Of a stretch of 64,000 nucleotides of DNA, positions 61,671 to 64,000 are shown in pieces. A program made the position numbers and the translations under genes. The first letter of the stretch is position 1, and every line of letters starts with the position of its first letter. Source of the stretch: Desulfonatronum thioautotrophicum (lineage in GTDB: Bacteria > Desulfobacterota > Desulfovibrionia > Desulfovibrionales > Desulfonatronaceae); NCBI RefSeq assembly GCF_000934745.1, contig NZ_JYNO01000013.1:62001-126000 (forward strand). The letters run 5' to 3'. The notes under the pieces are model-generated. The model worked only from the letters and a program-made list of their open reading frames with translations, did no database searches and was not told the DNA's origin.

Positions 61671-62020
61671 TTTTTGACGAACCGAAGGGGTGACGATACC
61701 TGATGGATATGGCCTGAACGCCTGAGTCGTACGTTGCAATCATGGCCTGGCTGTCGGGGCTGGTCGGGGATTGCCGGTCGTAAGGCGTTGCCCCCAATGG
61801 AGGTGGATTCGTCTTTTGGTTGTCAGACTGCCCCCCAAAATTTTACGAAATCGAGAATTGGAATCCGGATCACACCATGGTTGCACCACAATCACTTCGC
61901 CTTCTCCAGTCACGGATCACGGAGGGGCACGACGCTTCTTCCCACTGTGTTCATCAATCCACCGGGCATGCATCCCGGCAACAGTGCGGTCCGGGACGGC
62001 GAACGGACCAGGAGGCGGCC

Positions 62021-62230
62021 ATGACCGGCACCCTGAAAGGCATTCATGCGCCTATTCTGGAAAAAATTCTTGAACTGTACACCGACCTCTATCTCCACGA
62101 CGGCTACGGTGCCGTCACCGTGGAGATGCGCTTTCTCAAGCGCGGTCAAAAAGAAATCATCGTCAGCAGCGGCAAGGAATTCCGGTTTGTGGTGGATTGG
62201 CCGGATGAAGCACGCGAGGAAAAACCATAG
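62021..62230 (+). CDS. hypothetical protein, 69 residues
   Basis: The ATG at 62021 follows AGGAGG by 5 bp. The sequence looks folded (helix GIHAPILEKILELYTDLYLH, then strands YGAVTVEMRFLKRGQKEIIV, FRFVVDWPDE). No family recognised. It is isolated within the repeat-rich region. Confidence 0.62.
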   Translation: MTGTLKGIHAPILEKILELYTDLYLHDGYGAVTVEMRFLKRGQKEIIVSSGKEFRFVVDWPDEAREEKP

Positions 62231-62399
62231 TGCGCATCCTCCACCCTCCACGCCCCGCAATAGCGCCGAGCCGATCCTTCCGGCCGGTTCCACGCCAAGC
62301 TGAAGATGGCGAGCGGCAGGTGTCCCGTGACCAGACGGCAACTGGTATCTGGAGACAACCGTCCTGCAGGCAACTCCCTTCCTTCCACGGAACGGGACA

Positions 62400-62491
62400 C
62401 ACGACCGGCGCTCCGACCTTCCGGGCCACCCTGGAAGTCGTCCCTCCATGCGCCAACCAGCCCCCCCGGAATACCCCGGACGCCGGTCGTG
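62400..62491. repeat. 92-bp unit with 11-bp terminal inverted repeats
   Basis: CACGACCGGCG (62400-62410) and CGCCGGTCGTG (62481-62491) are perfect reverse complements; an inner CTTCC/GGAAG hairpin is present. It may be a small mobile unit or an RNA fold. Confidence 0.45.
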
Positions 62492-62511
62492 CCGCTCGAT
62501 CATGAAAAATA

Positions 62512-62700
62512 GGGCTGAGGGCTGAGACCTGAAACCTGAAGGGATAGGGCTGAGGGCTGAGACCTGAAACCTGAAGGGATAGGGCTGAGGGCTGAGACCT
62601 GAAACCTGAAGGGATAGGGCTGAGGGCTGAGACCTGAAGAGAGAGGGCGGAGGGCTGAGACCTGAAACCTGAAGGGATAGGGCTGAGGGCTGAGGAAATT
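62512..62700. repeat. NNNCTGA heptamer tract in a higher-order repeat
   Basis: The block GGGCTGAGGGCTGAGACC-TGAAACCTGAAGGGATA recurs several times with a longer period of about 39-42 bp, so heptamers are nested in a larger unit. Confidence 0.9.
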
Positions 62701-62917
62701 GGGCAGAGTTTGGCGCGTACGAACTTCAGGTTTCAGCCCTCTCCCTCAACCCACCCCTGGCCCCTCCAAGGAGGGGAATGGAATGAGGTGACGCGAGTCA
62801 TGAGGGCGGAAACCAAAGCCGGAACTGACCGGCAAGAAACATGAGGCAGTGAAGAATGAAGAATGCAGGGCAAAAGGGAAAAAAGAATGACAACCTTGAT
62901 ACCGGGAGCTTCCATCA

Positions 62918-63004
62918 CCTCAGGTTTCAGGTCTCAGCCCTCAGCCCTATCCCTTCAGCCCTCTCTCCCCCCCCTCAGGTTTCAGGTCTCAGCCCTCAGC
63001 CCTA
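62918..63004. repeat. inverted copy of the NNNCTGA heptamer tract
   Basis: TCAGGTTTCAGGTCTCAGCC and CTCAGCCCTATCCC units are the reverse complement of the tract at 62512. With that tract it makes a large imperfect inverted repeat about 220 bp apart. Confidence 0.85.
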
Positions 63005-63313
63005 TATTTTTTCGCGCTCGTTCCGGGGAGTCGTCCGGGCAAAATAGTTGAGGAGGTGATGTAGCGAGCCTGACACGGATGATTCTCCTTGCCGCGGCGT
63101 GGCGCCGGGAAGGGGACGGTGGAGCGGTTGAAGTGGCGGGGTGCCTTTGTTGCTGCCGGGGGTGAGGCTCTGTGAGGGAGCAAAGCCGGCGGCGATGGAT
63201 CGACCGCGAAACCGAGAAGGATAATCACAATGGTCATTGGAACACGCGCGGCAGACTCTGAGGATGAGTTGCTGCTCCATGGAAACACTCAAGACTGATA
63301 TGGAGTAGAAAAC

Positions 63314-64000
63314 ATGTTGAAGCAGTCAATGAAACACAAGAAAGGACAGCAGGGTTTTACCCTTTTGGAAATCCTGGTGGTCGTAGCCATCATGGGCTTC
63401 CTGGTCGCCATGGTCGCCCCGCGGTTTGCGGGTATCACCGCTGGCACCGTGGATGTTGTGTGCGACACCAACCAGCAGCGCCTGGTACAAGCGTTGTCCG
63501 CATGGAACGAGCAGAATGGCAACCTGCCTGGCGGGCTGGTCAACCTGGTTGACGAACAGGGGCCGCTTGTTCCCGCTACCGGGCTCGCCACGGGGTATTT
63601 CATTCCCACCAACACCAACCACCTGGAATTTCCTGACCAGGGACAGGCGACATTTTTCGGTGAGTTCGTGGATCGCAACAAGTTCGCCCTGCACATCCTC
63701 AATGCGGCTGAAGTTGCCGAAATGCGCGGTTTGGGCGTGGGCACCGTCCATAGCCTGAACGCCTACAACTACGACGGCACCATTGGTACACATGGCAATG
63801 CCGCCGCTGCTGCGGAACCGGTTGCGGAAGTTGATGAACTCGACGCCCTGCGCAGGACTGCCGTCCGGCCCGGCATGGCCGTGCTGATGACCGGGCTTGG
63901 CGCCGAGTCTGACGCTGACGATCCTGCTTTCGCTGGTGACGCGATCGCCGCCGCTGCCGGCATCCTGGGTGACGGCACGGATGATTACGACGATTGGGGC
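63314..64000 (+). CDS. type IV pilin-like/type II pseudopilin, 3' truncated by window edge
   Basis: The frame is open from ATG 63314 to the window end (229 codons). The leader MLKQSMKHKKGQQG is basic and is followed by the prepilin-peptidase site G|FTLLEILVVVAIMGFLVA, with the conserved Glu at +5 and a hydrophobic helix. The following domain is rich in Asn, Gly and Ala, with a Cys in TVDVVCDTNQQR, and the last visible part is acidic (GDGTDDYDDWG), possibly a calcium-binding loop as in major pseudopilins. Weak GGAG lies 9 bp before the ATG. Whether it belongs to a secretion system or a pilus cannot be told without the genes beyond. Confidence 0.88.
   Translation, partial: MLKQSMKHKKGQQGFTLLEILVVVAIMGFLVAMVAPRFAGITAGTVDVVCDTNQQRLVQALSAWNEQNGNLPGGLVNLVDEQGPLVPATGLATGYFIPTNTNHLEFPDQGQATFFGEFVDRNKFALHILNAAEVAEMRGLGVGTVHSLNAYNYDGTIGTHGNAAAAAEPVAEVDELDALRRTAVRPGMAVLMTGLGAESDADDPAFAGDAIAAAAGILGDGTDDYDDWG

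Larger units (their letters stand above)
60777..62020. other. 1.2-kb gap: repeats and one possible RNA, no supported protein gene
   Basis: The stretch carries a GTTCNTC heptamer run (about 60940-60967), MITE-like copy B (61030-61160), a long GAACNAA tract (61172-61310), a possible structured RNA with terminator (about 61370-61534) and a REP-like hairpin (61636-61670). Open frames within it are repeat-derived or lack binding sites. Confidence 0.7.
62231..63313. other. 1.1-kb gap before the pseudopilin gene: repeats only
   Basis: Contains the inverted repeat at 62400-62491, two heptamer tracts in opposite orientation (62512-62700 and 62918-63004), and an inverted relative of the CCCCTCC/GGAGGGG element at about 62740-62781. 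No protein gene has a convincing start or composition. A 22-codon frame upstream of the pseudopilin is too short to judge. Confidence 0.65.

Noticed and set aside
62348-62360. 13-base identity with the insert of the radical SAM gene (CTGGAGACAACCG)
   Set aside because: Matches of this length are expected by chance within 64 kb; the flanks do not agree.
62306-62512. 68-codon frame downstream of the 69-residue gene
   Set aside because: No binding site, Pro/Arg-rich composition, and it crosses an inverted repeat.
63149-63170. Possible sigma-54 promoter (TGGCGGGG ... TTGCTG) before the pseudopilin
   Set aside because: The GG and GC elements are spaced too far apart for sigma-54.

Overview
The window looks like a chromosomal segment of a mesophilic deltaproteobacterium of the order Desulfovibrionales (Desulfovibrio/Desulfonatronum-like). 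This is inferred from the order recO - glyQ - glyS - rpsT, a Desulfovibrio-type short-chain flavodoxin, a stand-alone AICAR transformylase, a TAXI-type TRAP transporter with fused DctQM permease, and many multi-PAS histidine kinases. The DNA is GC-rich. I saw no rRNA, tRNA, CRISPR array, transposase or phage gene. The genus is a guess. REGION 1 (1-12.5 kb) is housekeeping and envelope: the C-terminus of a RodZ-like protein, recO, a HicB-like small protein, glyQ, glyS, rpsT with a clear terminator, a cobalamin-binding radical SAM protein of the RiPP-maturation type with a split Cys motif, a WbpV/WbpL-like sugar pair (epimerase plus polyprenyl-phosphate sugar-1-P transferase), a hotdog thioesterase, an orphan ExbB/TolQ-like protein, and an SDR-DUF2867 protein. 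REGION 2 (12.6-16.8 kb) is a tight trio: an ATP-grasp ligase, a KamA-like radical SAM aminomutase lacking the lysine-binding aspartates, and an M20 metallo-peptidase. It looks like a small pathway of unknown product. REGION 3 (16.9-31.1 kb) holds a TAXI-TRAP transporter, UspA, dodecin, an outer-membrane barrel protein, plsY, an RNB exoribonuclease, purH (AICARFT only), an MltF-like lytic transglycosylase, purA and holB. REGION 4 (31.1-44.4 kb) is the most interesting part. It is an iron/metal island: feoA, feoB, an FeoB-associated Cys-rich peptide, two periplasmic proteins (one DUF4198), a small Gly-rich membrane protein, a P1B-type ATPase with an unusual Ser-Cys-Ala transmembrane motif, two further small proteins carrying the same IPGRxR signature, a coiled-coil protein, a frameshifted STAS-like protein, a membrane thioredoxin, a histidine-kinase-like protein without its phospho-acceptor His, a STAS-like protein with a Cys-rich metal-binding tail, a DUF2325 protein and a flavodoxin. 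The content resembles a ferrosome (fez)-type iron-storage locus. REGION 5 (44.6-58.9 kb) is signalling: a Cache-PAS hybrid kinase with a homopolymer frameshift, an EAL-like/HDOD protein, an XRE-HTH fused to a PAS histidine kinase, a three-gene kinase/REC/REC-HD-GYP operon, a GGDEF/HD-GYP pair and a DksA-like zinc-finger protein. REGION 6 (58.9-64 kb) is gene-poor and repeat-rich. It has two toxin-antitoxin pairs, one small conserved-looking ORF, many heptanucleotide tandem repeats and palindromic elements, and ends inside a type IV/II pseudopilin gene. Two heptamer families (NNNCTGA and GAACNAA), a 9-bp repeat encoding Asn-Lys-Pro, and a MITE-like CCCCTCC/GGAGGGG element recur through regions 4-6, often directly behind stop codons.
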